From: Deltaproteobacteria bacterium
GTDB taxonomy: Bacteria; Desulfobacterota; Syntrophia; Syntrophales; UBA5619
Length of the DNA: 7,650 nucleotides
Reading direction: 5' to 3'
NCBI GenBank assembly: GCA_026388365.1
Contig: JAPLJW010000178.1
Coordinates: 1 to 7,650 of the forward strand
In this document: positions 1-5,786 of the stretch, piece after piece
Layout: each line of letters starts with the position of its first letter
How positions within the stretch are numbered: position 1 is the stretch's first letter
The notes under the pieces: generated by a model
Databases searched by the model: none
Told to the model about the DNA's origin: nothing
Seen by the model: the letters and a program-made list of their open reading frames with translations, nothing else
Program-made: the position numbers and the translations under genes

Positions 1-720
1 ACCAACGGCCTCTACCTCTCCAGCCACAACGCCTTCCGGGGGCTTCCCACGGGGGCGATCTTCGGAAACTTTTTCCGGAGCGTCCTGTCGATCCCGCTCG
101 CCATCGCCTTCAATGCGACGATCGGCGGCATCCTCTTCGAAGCGGGGATCCCGGGAATCAACGACGTCCTCCAGAAGTGGGCGGCGGTGATCTCCAAGGC
201 GGCCTCCGACTGCGTCGCGGGCGTCATCGAGGGCCTCGCCGACCGGTATGAGAATATCCGTGTGCGGGCACGGGACTACAGCGCGAAGCTCCGCCAGCTC
301 TTCGACACCTACGCCCGCCTCGAGCTTCTTTTCCCGGAAACGGACGTCCTGGAGATGCTCGAATCCCCGAAGAAATTCATGCAGACGATCAACGCCGAGG
401 CCCAGGATCTGGAGAGGGTCATCATCATCAACGCCCTTGATCTCCTCTACTTCTGGATGTACCAGCCCCGCTCCCGGAGCGTCCTCAAGGCCCGCATCCG
501 GACCATGTCGGAGGAGGAGCGGCAGATCTTCGTCCGCTCGCAGTGGATCCTGCAGCGCGAGCGGGAGATCAGCCAGCTTTTCCTGGACTGGATCATCGGC
601 AGGGACTTTTCCAAGGGGCTGGCCTTCTACCTGGACCGTTACCGGGAATATTTGGTGGCCTTGAAGCAGATCGCCTTGCAGGATCCAGAGGCCCCGACGT
701 CCGCGACCATCCAGAGCTGA
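1..720 (+). CDS. C-terminal 239 residues of an unrecognised membrane-associated protein (5' end outside window)
   Basis: Frame 1 is open from the first base to the TGA at 718-720, so the gene starts upstream and only its C-terminus is seen. A GTG at 187 could be mistaken for the start, but the coding sequence clearly continues above it. Residues 1-28 contain a G/P/F-rich segment (RGLPTGAIFGNFFRS, 13-27). A hydrophobic stretch at about 28-46 (VLSIPLAIAFNATIGGILF) is probably a membrane segment or a re-entrant hairpin. From about residue 60 the protein is a charged, mostly helical soluble tail rich in Arg and Glu, ending in a disordered PEAPTSATIQS. I do not recognise the family. A large multi-pass protein with a cytoplasmic helical C-terminal domain would fit. 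It is convergent with the HAD gene at 850-1566. Confidence 0.8.
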   Translation, partial: TNGLYLSSHNAFRGLPTGAIFGNFFRSVLSIPLAIAFNATIGGILFEAGIPGINDVLQKWAAVISKAASDCVAGVIEGLADRYENIRVRARDYSAKLRQLFDTYARLELLFPETDVLEMLESPKKFMQTINAEAQDLERVIIINALDLLYFWMYQPRSRSVLKARIRTMSEEERQIFVRSQWILQREREISQLFLDWIIGRDFSKGLAFYLDRYREYLVALKQIALQDPEAPTSATIQS

Positions 721-735
721 TTTTTCGGTCGGAAA

Positions 736-759
736 GGTCCGCCCCGAGGGGCCGGGACC
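736..759. terminator. GC-rich hairpin in the convergent gap, possible weak terminator
   Basis: GGTCC (736-740) pairs with GGACC (755-759), and the inner GCCC/GGGC closes on a CGAG tetraloop with a two-base bulge. It lies 15 bp after the stop of the rightward gene and could also serve the leftward HAD gene. Neither side has a strong T-run (only TTT on the minus side), so an intrinsic terminator is possible but not firm. Confidence 0.3.
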
Positions 760-788
760 GTTGCGGATGAATCTGTTCGCGGTTCGGC

Positions 789-816
789 AGCCCGCTTCCC
801 GCCAGGTGAGCGGGCT
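789..816. terminator. 8-bp inverted repeat between convergent genes
   Basis: AGCCCGCT (789-796) and AGCGGGCT (809-816) form a perfect 8-bp stem around a 12-nt loop, about 35 bp beyond the stop of the leftward HAD gene. There is no T-run on either side. It may act as an RNA 3'-end stabiliser or a Rho-assisted end; termination itself is not shown. Confidence 0.3.
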
Positions 817-849
817 CGCAGCCGTCCGGACAGAGGATCACCTTTGCCG

Positions 850-1566
850 TCATTTTTTCGATCCCGGAATCAGCCGTTCGACGTCGAGCAGGCGCTCCAG
901 AGAGTCGATGACGGGCGCCGCGGTCTCAACCTGCGGCCAGGTGCGCCGCAGGGAACGGTGCCGGAGCCAGACGGGATGCATTCCCGCGGCCTCCGAACCG
1001 CAGACATCGATCCGCCAGTCGTCCCCCACATAGACCGCCTTTTCCGGAGCGATCCCCAATTGATCGAGGCAGAGGCGAAAGGGGAGCGGATCCGGTTTCG
1101 GAGGAACGCCCCCTTCCCCGGCCACGAGGATCACCTCGAAGAACCTCATCAGCTCCGGATAGCTGCCGAGGCGGTGTTTCCCTGCCTCCGTCTGCCCCTG
1201 GGCATTGGTGATCAGCGCCAGGCGGTAACGGCCCCGCAGGACCGTCAGGACCGCCTCTGCCTCGGGGAAAACACGGGTCATCGTCTTGATCCTCTCCCAG
1301 TACTCGGTTTCCCACCGATCGAGAAGCGCGGGATCGGGCTCCCGGCCGTAATGGCGGAACACCGCCGCCAGGATCCTCTTCCGGGAGAAATCGGAGCGGG
1401 CGTGGAAGCGGGAGCGGATCTCCCGGTAGATCGTTAGAAACGCCTCACCGTCCGACCGTTCGAGGGCCGCACAGGACTTCCGCTGCGCCTCCTTTTCCGC
1501 CGTCCGGAAACCGTCCGCCGAATCGACCAGCGTCTGACCGAAATCAAAAACAATCGCCCGGATCAT
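850..1566 (-). CDS. HAD-superfamily hydrolase with a variant motif I (DFGQT)
   Basis: A 238-residue haloacid-dehalogenase-fold protein, the usual length for a HAD with an alpha-helical C1 cap. Visible motifs are motif I FDFGQTL (nucleophile D8), motif II ALITNA (T120), motif III PPKPDP (K157) and motif IV VGDDWRID (D182/D183, D187). The cap lies at about residues 16-90. Known family logic: phosphatases use DxDxT, where the second Asp is the general acid/base. Here that position is Gly10, a variant seen in some family members, so ordinary phosphatase activity is uncertain. The start codon overlaps the stop of the upstream HAD gene as ATGA, implying translational coupling. It is the last gene of the leftward run. 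The substrate is unknown. Confidence 0.88.
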   Translation of the reverse strand: MIRAIVFDFGQTLVDSADGFRTAEKEAQRKSCAALERSDGEAFLTIYREIRSRFHARSDFSRKRILAAVFRHYGREPDPALLDRWETEYWERIKTMTRVFPEAEAVLTVLRGRYRLALITNAQGQTEAGKHRLGSYPELMRFFEVILVAGEGGVPPKPDPLPFRLCLDQLGIAPEKAVYVGDDWRIDVCGSEAAGMHPVWLRHRSLRRTWPQVETAAPVIDSLERLLDVERLIPGSKK

Positions 1567-2234
1567 CCTTCTTTATTCGCCCCGCAAGTGGCGTTGATCT
1601 GTTCGATCTCCCGCGGAATCTCCCGGCAGGAGCGCAAAATCCGCCAGGCCCCGGCAAAATCCCCGGCCTGCGTCAGGTCGTTTGGAACGGCAATGCAGCG
1701 GATGCCGGCCGCAACAGCCGCCCGGAGCCCCCGCTCCGAATCCTCCACGGCGAGGCACTCCTCCGGCCGGCAGCCGCTCCTCCGGACGGCCAGCCGATAA
1801 GGCTCCGGGTCGGGCTTGGACAGGACATAATCCTCCCGGGTCAGGACGAACTCAAATTGGGGAAGGAGCCCCGTAGTCGCGTGCATCGCATCGAAATGCA
1901 CGCGACGGGAACTCGTCACGATCGCCTGGAGCACCCTTCCCCTGAGCCTCGCGAGCGCCTCCTCGACGCCGTCCAGGATGCGGACCCCGCCCGTGAGCAG
2001 GTCCGTGTAGCGCCGGTTCCGCTGTGCGTGGAGGCGGTCGATCTCCTCCTGCGGGACCCCTTTTTCCAGCGCCAGGTCGAAGACGCTCCGCCCCTCCTTG
2101 AGCGAAATCCTCTGGAAGAGCGCTTCCGTCAAGGTGACGCCGGCTTTCTCGAGCAGCTCTCGCGTCGCCTGAAAGTAAAGTTTCTCCGTGTCCACAAGGA
2201 CGCCGTCGTTGTCCCAGAATACCGCCCGGATCAT
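1563..2234 (-). CDS. HAD-superfamily hydrolase, beta-phosphoglucomutase-like
   Basis: A 223-residue HAD protein of the beta-phosphoglucomutase/phosphatase-like subgroup. Motif I is WDNDGVLVDTE with both aspartates present (D8 nucleophile, D10 acid/base). Motif II is IVTSS (T107/S108), motif III LSKPDPEPY (K140) and motif IV AVEDSERG (E154, D155). The helical cap covers about residues 16-80. These residues predict Mg-dependent phosphate-ester hydrolysis or mutase chemistry on a small phosphorylated metabolite. The ATG lies 9 nt after the stop of the aldehyde dehydrogenase gene. The Shine-Dalgarno is weak (AGGGA about 13 nt upstream), so translation probably depends on the upstream gene. Its 3' end overlaps the next HAD gene by 4 bp. 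Both HADs begin MIRA, which suggests distant paralogy. The coding sequence contains a perfect 11-bp inverted repeat just after motif II. Confidence 0.9.
   Translation of the reverse strand: MIRAVFWDNDGVLVDTEKLYFQATRELLEKAGVTLTEALFQRISLKEGRSVFDLALEKGVPQEEIDRLHAQRNRRYTDLLTGGVRILDGVEEALARLRGRVLQAIVTSSRRVHFDAMHATTGLLPQFEFVLTREDYVLSKPDPEPYRLAVRRSGCRPEECLAVEDSERGLRAAVAAGIRCIAVPNDLTQAGDFAGAWRILRSCREIPREIEQINATCGANKEG
1876..1906. repeat. Perfect 11-bp inverted repeat inside the HAD gene
   Basis: GTCGCGTGCAT (1876-1886) and ATGCACGCGAC (1896-1906) are exact reverse complements separated by a 9-nt loop (CGCATCGAA). In RNA this is a strong GC-rich hairpin. It lies in the codons for residues about 110-120 of the beta-PGM-like HAD, immediately downstream of motif II. 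The repeat is seen directly; no function is known. Confidence 0.75.
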
Positions 2235-2243
2235 AATTGCATA

Positions 2244-3632
2244 TCAGTCCCTGCCGTACTTTTTCAGGTAGGCGCCGAAAAGTTCCTCGTCCGACGGCTG
2301 GTAATTTGCAACGGGCACGGCCACCCGCGTGTACATGACAAACTGTTTCCAGTTGATGTTTTCGCAACTGATGTTCCCGGCCCAGGTTCCGCAGCCCAGG
2401 GTGTCCGTGAAACCCAGGTGGCTCGTCCAACCGCCGCTGTTCGCCTCGGTATGGCCCATGTTGCAGACGATCCGGCTGACGTTTGCGCGAAGACCCATCT
2501 TGTGAATCCGCTCGTCGATCTTCGTCTGGATATTCACCGAATGGCCCTCGCCCGAAAATTTCAGAATCTTTTCCATTCGGTCGAGCATCTCGTCAAAATC
2601 CGTCCACTTCCAGACCGTCAGAACCGGTGAAATCTTCTCGCCCGAAAACCGGTCCTCGCGACCGATCTTCTCGCCCATGACCATCAGCATCTTCGTCTCC
2701 TTGGGGACCTTCAGACCGGCCAGATCCGCGATGAACGTCGCCGATTTCGCCACGATCTCCCGGTTCAGGGTGTGACCATCCGGCCACATCGTCTTGCGGA
2801 GGGTTTCGCGCTCCTCGGTGCTGCACAGGTAGCCGCCTTCGGCCTTGAGGGCCGCGATCATTCGGTCGAAGATGCACTCCTCGATCGCAATCGCATTCTC
2901 CGAGGAACAGGAGGCCGCATTGTTGGCAATCTTGGATTTCTTGAGCTTGGCCGCCACGGTCGGAATATCAACCGTCGAATCGACGATGGAGATCACGTTT
3001 CCGGCGCCCACGGTCTGCGCGGGAACCCCCGCGGCATAGACGACCTTCACCAGCGCCGCCCCGCCCGTGGCCACGGCATAGTCGCAGTTCGCCATCAACT
3101 CCTGGGTCTTTTCATTGCTCGTGTGGCGGATGCACTGCACCAGATCCACCGGCGCGCCGACCTTCAGGAGCGCCTTCCGGATGTGCTCGACCGTCGCATA
3201 GGTGGCCAGCTCCGTCCGGGGATGCGGCGAACAGATGATCGCATTGCGCGTCTTCAACGTGGATAGCGCGATACAGCAAACCGTCGATTCGGGGTTTGTG
3301 CAGGGAACGACGTTCGCGATCACACCGATCGGCTTGGCGTAGGTCCGAATCCCCTTCGCCTTGTCCTCACCGACCAGACCGCAGGTCTTCACGCCGATCT
3401 GGTCGTAGAGGGTGCCGCGGACCTTTGTCCCGATCTTGTGAACCTTGTCTTCATAGACGCCCAGGCCCGACTTCTCGACGGCAAGACGGGCCAGCTCATC
3501 CGCCGTTTCCGGCTTCTGCAGCTCCCAGCCTACGGCCAAAACCATCTCATCGACCTTCTCTTGCGGCCAATATTCGACGGTCTTGAATGCCGCCCGCGCC
3601 TTCTCGTACATATCCTGAATGTTGTCTTCCAT
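2244..3632 (-). CDS. CoA-acylating aldehyde dehydrogenase, SauS/SucD-like
   Basis: A 462-residue member of the CoA-acylating branch of the aldehyde dehydrogenase superfamily: aldehyde + CoA + NAD(P)+ to acyl-CoA + NAD(P)H, reversible. Visible motifs are PIGVIANVVPCTNPEST in the nucleotide-binding part (101-117), VATGG (187-191), VGAGNV (208-213) and NNAASCSSEN (237-246) with the predicted catalytic Cys242. FSGEKISPVLTV is at 329-340 and LGCGTWAGN at 412-420. The SCSSEN and GCGTWxGN motifs, and overall similarity from memory, place it nearest sulfoacetaldehyde dehydrogenase (SauS) and succinate-semialdehyde dehydrogenase (SucD). No sulfonate-specific partner (SauT, SauU, desulfonating lyase) is nearby, so the substrate is not assigned. 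The frame is open for 62 more codons upstream, but I chose the ATG at 3632. It has GAAGGGAGAG about 9 nt before it, and the family homology begins there, while the extension resembles no domain. It is 148 bp downstream of the lyase-like pair and 9 nt upstream of a HAD gene. Confidence 0.9.
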   Translation of the reverse strand: MEDNIQDMYEKARAAFKTVEYWPQEKVDEMVLAVGWELQKPETADELARLAVEKSGLGVYEDKVHKIGTKVRGTLYDQIGVKTCGLVGEDKAKGIRTYAKPIGVIANVVPCTNPESTVCCIALSTLKTRNAIICSPHPRTELATYATVEHIRKALLKVGAPVDLVQCIRHTSNEKTQELMANCDYAVATGGAALVKVVYAAGVPAQTVGAGNVISIVDSTVDIPTVAAKLKKSKIANNAASCSSENAIAIEECIFDRMIAALKAEGGYLCSTEERETLRKTMWPDGHTLNREIVAKSATFIADLAGLKVPKETKMLMVMGEKIGREDRFSGEKISPVLTVWKWTDFDEMLDRMEKILKFSGEGHSVNIQTKIDERIHKMGLRANVSRIVCNMGHTEANSGGWTSHLGFTDTLGCGTWAGNISCENINWKQFVMYTRVAVPVANYQPSDEELFGAYLKKYGRD

Positions 3633-3691
3633 ATTCAAAATCTCTCCCTTCAATCTCTTGCGAATGATCCTATTTATCCATGATCTGCCTG

Positions 3692-3724
3692 AAAAAACCT
3701 CGCACCCGCATGGAAGATTCGAGG
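3692..3724 (-). terminator. Candidate intra-operon terminator/attenuator before the aldehyde dehydrogenase
   Basis: On the minus strand CCTCG (3724-3720) pairs with CGAGG (3702-3698) around a 17-nt loop and is followed at once by six T residues (3697-3692). Two G-U pairs can extend the stem into the T-run. Just upstream, CCTCC (3746-3742) can pair with GGAGG (3733-3729), and nearby GAGG repeats could compete for the terminator's left arm. The stem is short and the loop long, so this is a candidate. It sits in the 148-bp gap between the second lyase-like gene and the dehydrogenase. Confidence 0.35.
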
Positions 3725-3780
3725 CCTCCCTCCTTTCCCATGGAGGATAGAAACTTTTCAGGACCTTACACTTTCTCCCG

Positions 3781-4776
3781 TCAGATCTTCCGCCGGGGAT
3801 CGTCGATCTCCTCGACAATGGCCCAGCCGGAACCCTTGATCTTCTGCCGTTCCAGGAAGGTCTGTTTCCACTCTTCGGGCGTCTGGGCCTCCATCGCCTT
3901 GGCGACCCTTTTTCTCTCTTCCAGCGTCGGAACCGGCCGGTCTTCCGGCCCGTCGTACCACTCCTTCGGTGTCAGGGTCTGGCCGAGGCGGACCGGCGCC
4001 TCCTGCTCATTCTCTTCGCAGTAATGGGCGCCCGTCGCAAAGGCGCGGGTCACCGACAGGATGCACCAGGTGGCCTCGGGGGTGAAGCCCAGGTCGAACA
4101 TCACCGCCCCCATCGCCCCCAGAAGATCGATGTCCACAGGCTCCTTGCTGAGCTTCTGCGCCGCCTTCACGATCTCTTTCATCAACGATACGTACTTCCC
4201 CGCCACACCCAACTTCTCCGCACGGGCGATCATCCGCTTTGCCATCGGATCCTTCAGCATCAGGCTGGAAACACCCAACGCGGGGTCGTTTAGTCTCGTT
4301 TTAACCGCCGCCTCGACCACCTCGGCCAGCGGCTTGCCCTCCTTCGCCTGACGGGCCAGGATTCCATCCAGCATCTTTCCGAAGGTCTGGAAGGCGCCGT
4401 ACGCATGGCCGAAAGCGAGAATCGAGGAACCGGCGGCCTGCGTCAGCAACGTCTTGCCGCTGCCGACGATCCGCGCAATATTCGCCGGCGAGGAAAGCCC
4501 GTCCTCGAACATGCAGACCATCACATAGTTGAGCATCTTGTCTTCCTCGATCAGAGGAATCCGCGCCTGGAAATCGATGAACAGGAGGTCCGTCAGGCCG
4601 TAACCCTTCTCCACCAGCTCTGTTGTGTCATAACCCCGGGCAACGATGCGGTGGACGTTCTTGTACGCCACCTCGGACACCCACTGGAAGCGGGCACGCT
4701 TCTCATCCATCGGAATCGTCCCGTGCTCGCGGGTCCGGTAATTGAACATCAGTCTCGGATCGTCTAAATTATCCAT
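3781..4776 (-). CDS. Citrate synthase/citryl-CoA lyase-fold protein with degenerate active site (second of tandem pair)
   Basis: A 331-residue protein of the citrate synthase superfamily, closest in layout to short citryl-CoA lyase-like proteins. Framework motifs are VARGYD (45-50), LSSPANIARIVGSG (94-107), FGHAYGA (122-128), LKDPMAKRM (174-182), FDLGFTPEATWC (227-238), TRAFATGAH (243-251) and the tail YDGPEDRPVPTLEER (274-288). The expected catalytic positions are replaced when aligned to the motifs SHGG, GIGHR and NVDG: Tyr126 for the first His, Val169 for the second His and Leu219 for the Asp. D215 and D217 lie close by. It has a 40-residue N-terminal extension before the core. Its ATG lies inside the last codons of the upstream paralogue (13-bp overlap), with a strong AAGGAG about 9 nt before it. 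This implies coupled synthesis and a hetero-oligomer. It may be a non-catalytic partner or carry altered chemistry. Confidence 0.82.
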   Translation of the reverse strand: MDNLDDPRLMFNYRTREHGTIPMDEKRARFQWVSEVAYKNVHRIVARGYDTTELVEKGYGLTDLLFIDFQARIPLIEEDKMLNYVMVCMFEDGLSSPANIARIVGSGKTLLTQAAGSSILAFGHAYGAFQTFGKMLDGILARQAKEGKPLAEVVEAAVKTRLNDPALGVSSLMLKDPMAKRMIARAEKLGVAGKYVSLMKEIVKAAQKLSKEPVDIDLLGAMGAVMFDLGFTPEATWCILSVTRAFATGAHYCEENEQEAPVRLGQTLTPKEWYDGPEDRPVPTLEERKRVAKAMEAQTPEEWKQTFLERQKIKGSGWAIVEEIDDPRRKI

Positions 4777-5657
4777 TTCTTGTAGTCTCCTTCCTCTTTC
4801 TGCTTGCGGGCGTATTCCTGTCTCTCGGCCTGGCTCGGAACCTCACGGTCTGCAGGCCCCACATATTTGATCATCGACAAATCCAGCATCTGGACCATCG
4901 GCTCCCGCTTCGAAGCCCCCCAGGCCCGACCCTTCTTCATCGTGTAGGTGGCGTGCGCCGCACAGCTGAACCCGCGGCAAACGCAGCCGATGCACCAGGC
5001 GGCGGTGGGGGAAAAACCGAGCTCCGCCAGCGCCGTGTTGCCGGCGCCGATCATGTTCACCGCCACGTATTCCTTCCCCTCCTTCTTCCGGCGCGCATTG
5101 AAATGCTTCTCGATCGACTTCTGCAATGCAAGATAGACCCCGCTGCAGAGCTGCTCATGCTTGATGTGCGTCGGCTCGGCCCGCGGATCCCCGTCGAGGT
5201 GCTGCGGCTGACCCAGACCCATCACCGCAAGCCCCGCATCCATGTACTCGTCCACCAGGATCTTGCCCATCTCTTCGATGCTCTTCCCCTCCACGCGGGC
5301 CCGCTCGATGTACTTGTGCATCATGTAGCCGTGAGCCGCTCCGGGACCGTGCGCCGACCCGAAGGTCATCACCGACGCCGCAATCGCCGCGGGAAGGTTC
5401 GGCCGACCGTTGATCACGCCGATCGCCGACACCGCCGACGGAGACATGGAGTGCTCCAGAAACTCCCCGGTCTCATACCGCAGCATGTCCACCTCGTTCT
5501 CCGCCGCAATCCGGTCCTGAAACAGGATGAAGAGCATGTCGTAAAACGTGTACCCCGCCTCCGCCAGATCACTGACGTTGTAGCCCCGTACGACGGTCTG
5601 CTCCTCCGTCTTGTACGAAAGGGCTGTCTTTCTCTTAAATAACGGTTGTCTGTCCAT
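4764..5657 (-). CDS. Citrate synthase/citryl-CoA lyase-fold protein (first of tandem pair)
   Basis: A 297-residue citrate synthase-superfamily protein that begins almost directly at the fold (VVRGYN, 22-27). It contains MSPSAVSAIGVINGRPN (71-87), FGSAHGPGAAHG (99-110), GLGQPQHLDGDPR (147-159), VNMIG (200-204), AELGFSPTAAWC (211-222), CRGFSCAAH (227-235) and the tail YVGPADREVP (265-274). The family performs Claisen or retro-Claisen chemistry on CoA thioesters. His103 matches the first catalytic His, and DPR (157-159) is kept. The GIGHR His is Gln150 and the NVDG Asp is Ile203, with Asn201 retained; His153 is nearby. Four Cys fall in eleven residues (C222, C225, C227, C232), unlike its partner. 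The start is supported by GGGAGGGAG about 5 nt upstream. It is the first gene after the FNR-box promoter and overlaps the next gene by 13 bp. The exact reaction is unknown. Confidence 0.82.
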   Translation of the reverse strand: MDRQPLFKRKTALSYKTEEQTVVRGYNVSDLAEAGYTFYDMLFILFQDRIAAENEVDMLRYETGEFLEHSMSPSAVSAIGVINGRPNLPAAIAASVMTFGSAHGPGAAHGYMMHKYIERARVEGKSIEEMGKILVDEYMDAGLAVMGLGQPQHLDGDPRAEPTHIKHEQLCSGVYLALQKSIEKHFNARRKKEGKEYVAVNMIGAGNTALAELGFSPTAAWCIGCVCRGFSCAAHATYTMKKGRAWGASKREPMVQMLDLSMIKYVGPADREVPSQAERQEYARKQKEEGDYKKWII

Positions 5658-5689
5658 GGAATCTCCCTCCCATAATTTATTGTGATGAG

Positions 5690-5719
5690 AGTATAGAAAA
5701 TGTGTTTAATATAAGTCAA
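5690..5719 (-). promoter_or_regulatory. Sigma70-type promoter of the lyase/dehydrogenase operon
   Basis: On the minus strand the -35 element is TTGACT (5719-5714, five of six consensus bases). An 18-nt spacer follows, then the -10 element TATACT (5695-5690, five of six). The predicted transcript start is near 5684, giving a leader of about 27 nt with the Shine-Dalgarno GGGAGG. The sequence upstream of the -35 (5720-5738) is almost pure A/T and may act as an UP element. Confidence 0.7.
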
Positions 5720-5734
5720 AATAATAATAATTAT

Positions 5735-5756
5735 ATTATTGATAACAATCAATAAT
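5735..5756. promoter_or_regulatory. FNR-type operator (TTGAT-N4-ATCAA) upstream of the lyase operon
   Basis: A perfect palindrome ATTATTGAT-AACA-ATCAATAAT spans 5735-5756. Its core, 5739-5752, is TTGATAACAATCAA, which matches the FNR consensus exactly. If transcription starts at 5684 the centre is at -61.5, the classic class I activation position for CRP/FNR proteins. No regulator gene is in the window. Another CRP/FNR-family protein with the same half-site could bind instead. Confidence 0.65.
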
Positions 5757-5765
5757 TTTATGGTC

Positions 5766-5786
5766 CGTTTCCCGGCCGGGGAAACG
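5766..5786 (-). terminator. Hairpin directly after the EamA transporter stop
   Basis: CGTTTCCC (5766-5773) and GGGAAACG (5779-5786) make a perfect 8-bp stem with a 5-nt loop, abutting the transporter's stop codon at 5787. On the minus strand the following sequence is A/T-rich (GACCATAAAATTATT) but lacks an uninterrupted T-run. It probably ends the transporter transcript before the FNR-controlled promoter, though an imperfect U-tract makes efficiency uncertain. Confidence 0.45.

Noticed and set aside
593..853. Minus-strand ORF of 86 codons whose ATG overlaps the stop of the HAD gene as ATGA.
   Set aside because: The overlap looks like coupling, but there is no Shine-Dalgarno. The second half lies antisense to the firm coding region ending at 720, the composition is Pro/Arg/Ser-rich as in shadow frames, and no family is recognisable.
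1857..2630. Long plus-strand ORF (257 codons) across the HAD and aldehyde dehydrogenase genes.
   Set aside because: It is antisense to two well-supported genes and is rich in Arg, His and Pro, as expected of a shadow frame in GC-rich DNA.
3633..3818. 62-codon N-terminal extension of the aldehyde dehydrogenase.
   Set aside because: The added residues resemble no domain or microcompartment targeting helix. The ATG at 3632 has a good Shine-Dalgarno and coincides with the usual family start.
2244..5657. A sulfonate (taurine/sulfoacetate) pathway or a bacterial microcompartment locus, suggested by the SauS-like dehydrogenase.
   Set aside because: No sulfoacetate-CoA ligase, sulfonate transporter, desulfonating lyase, shell protein or encapsulation peptide is present in the window.
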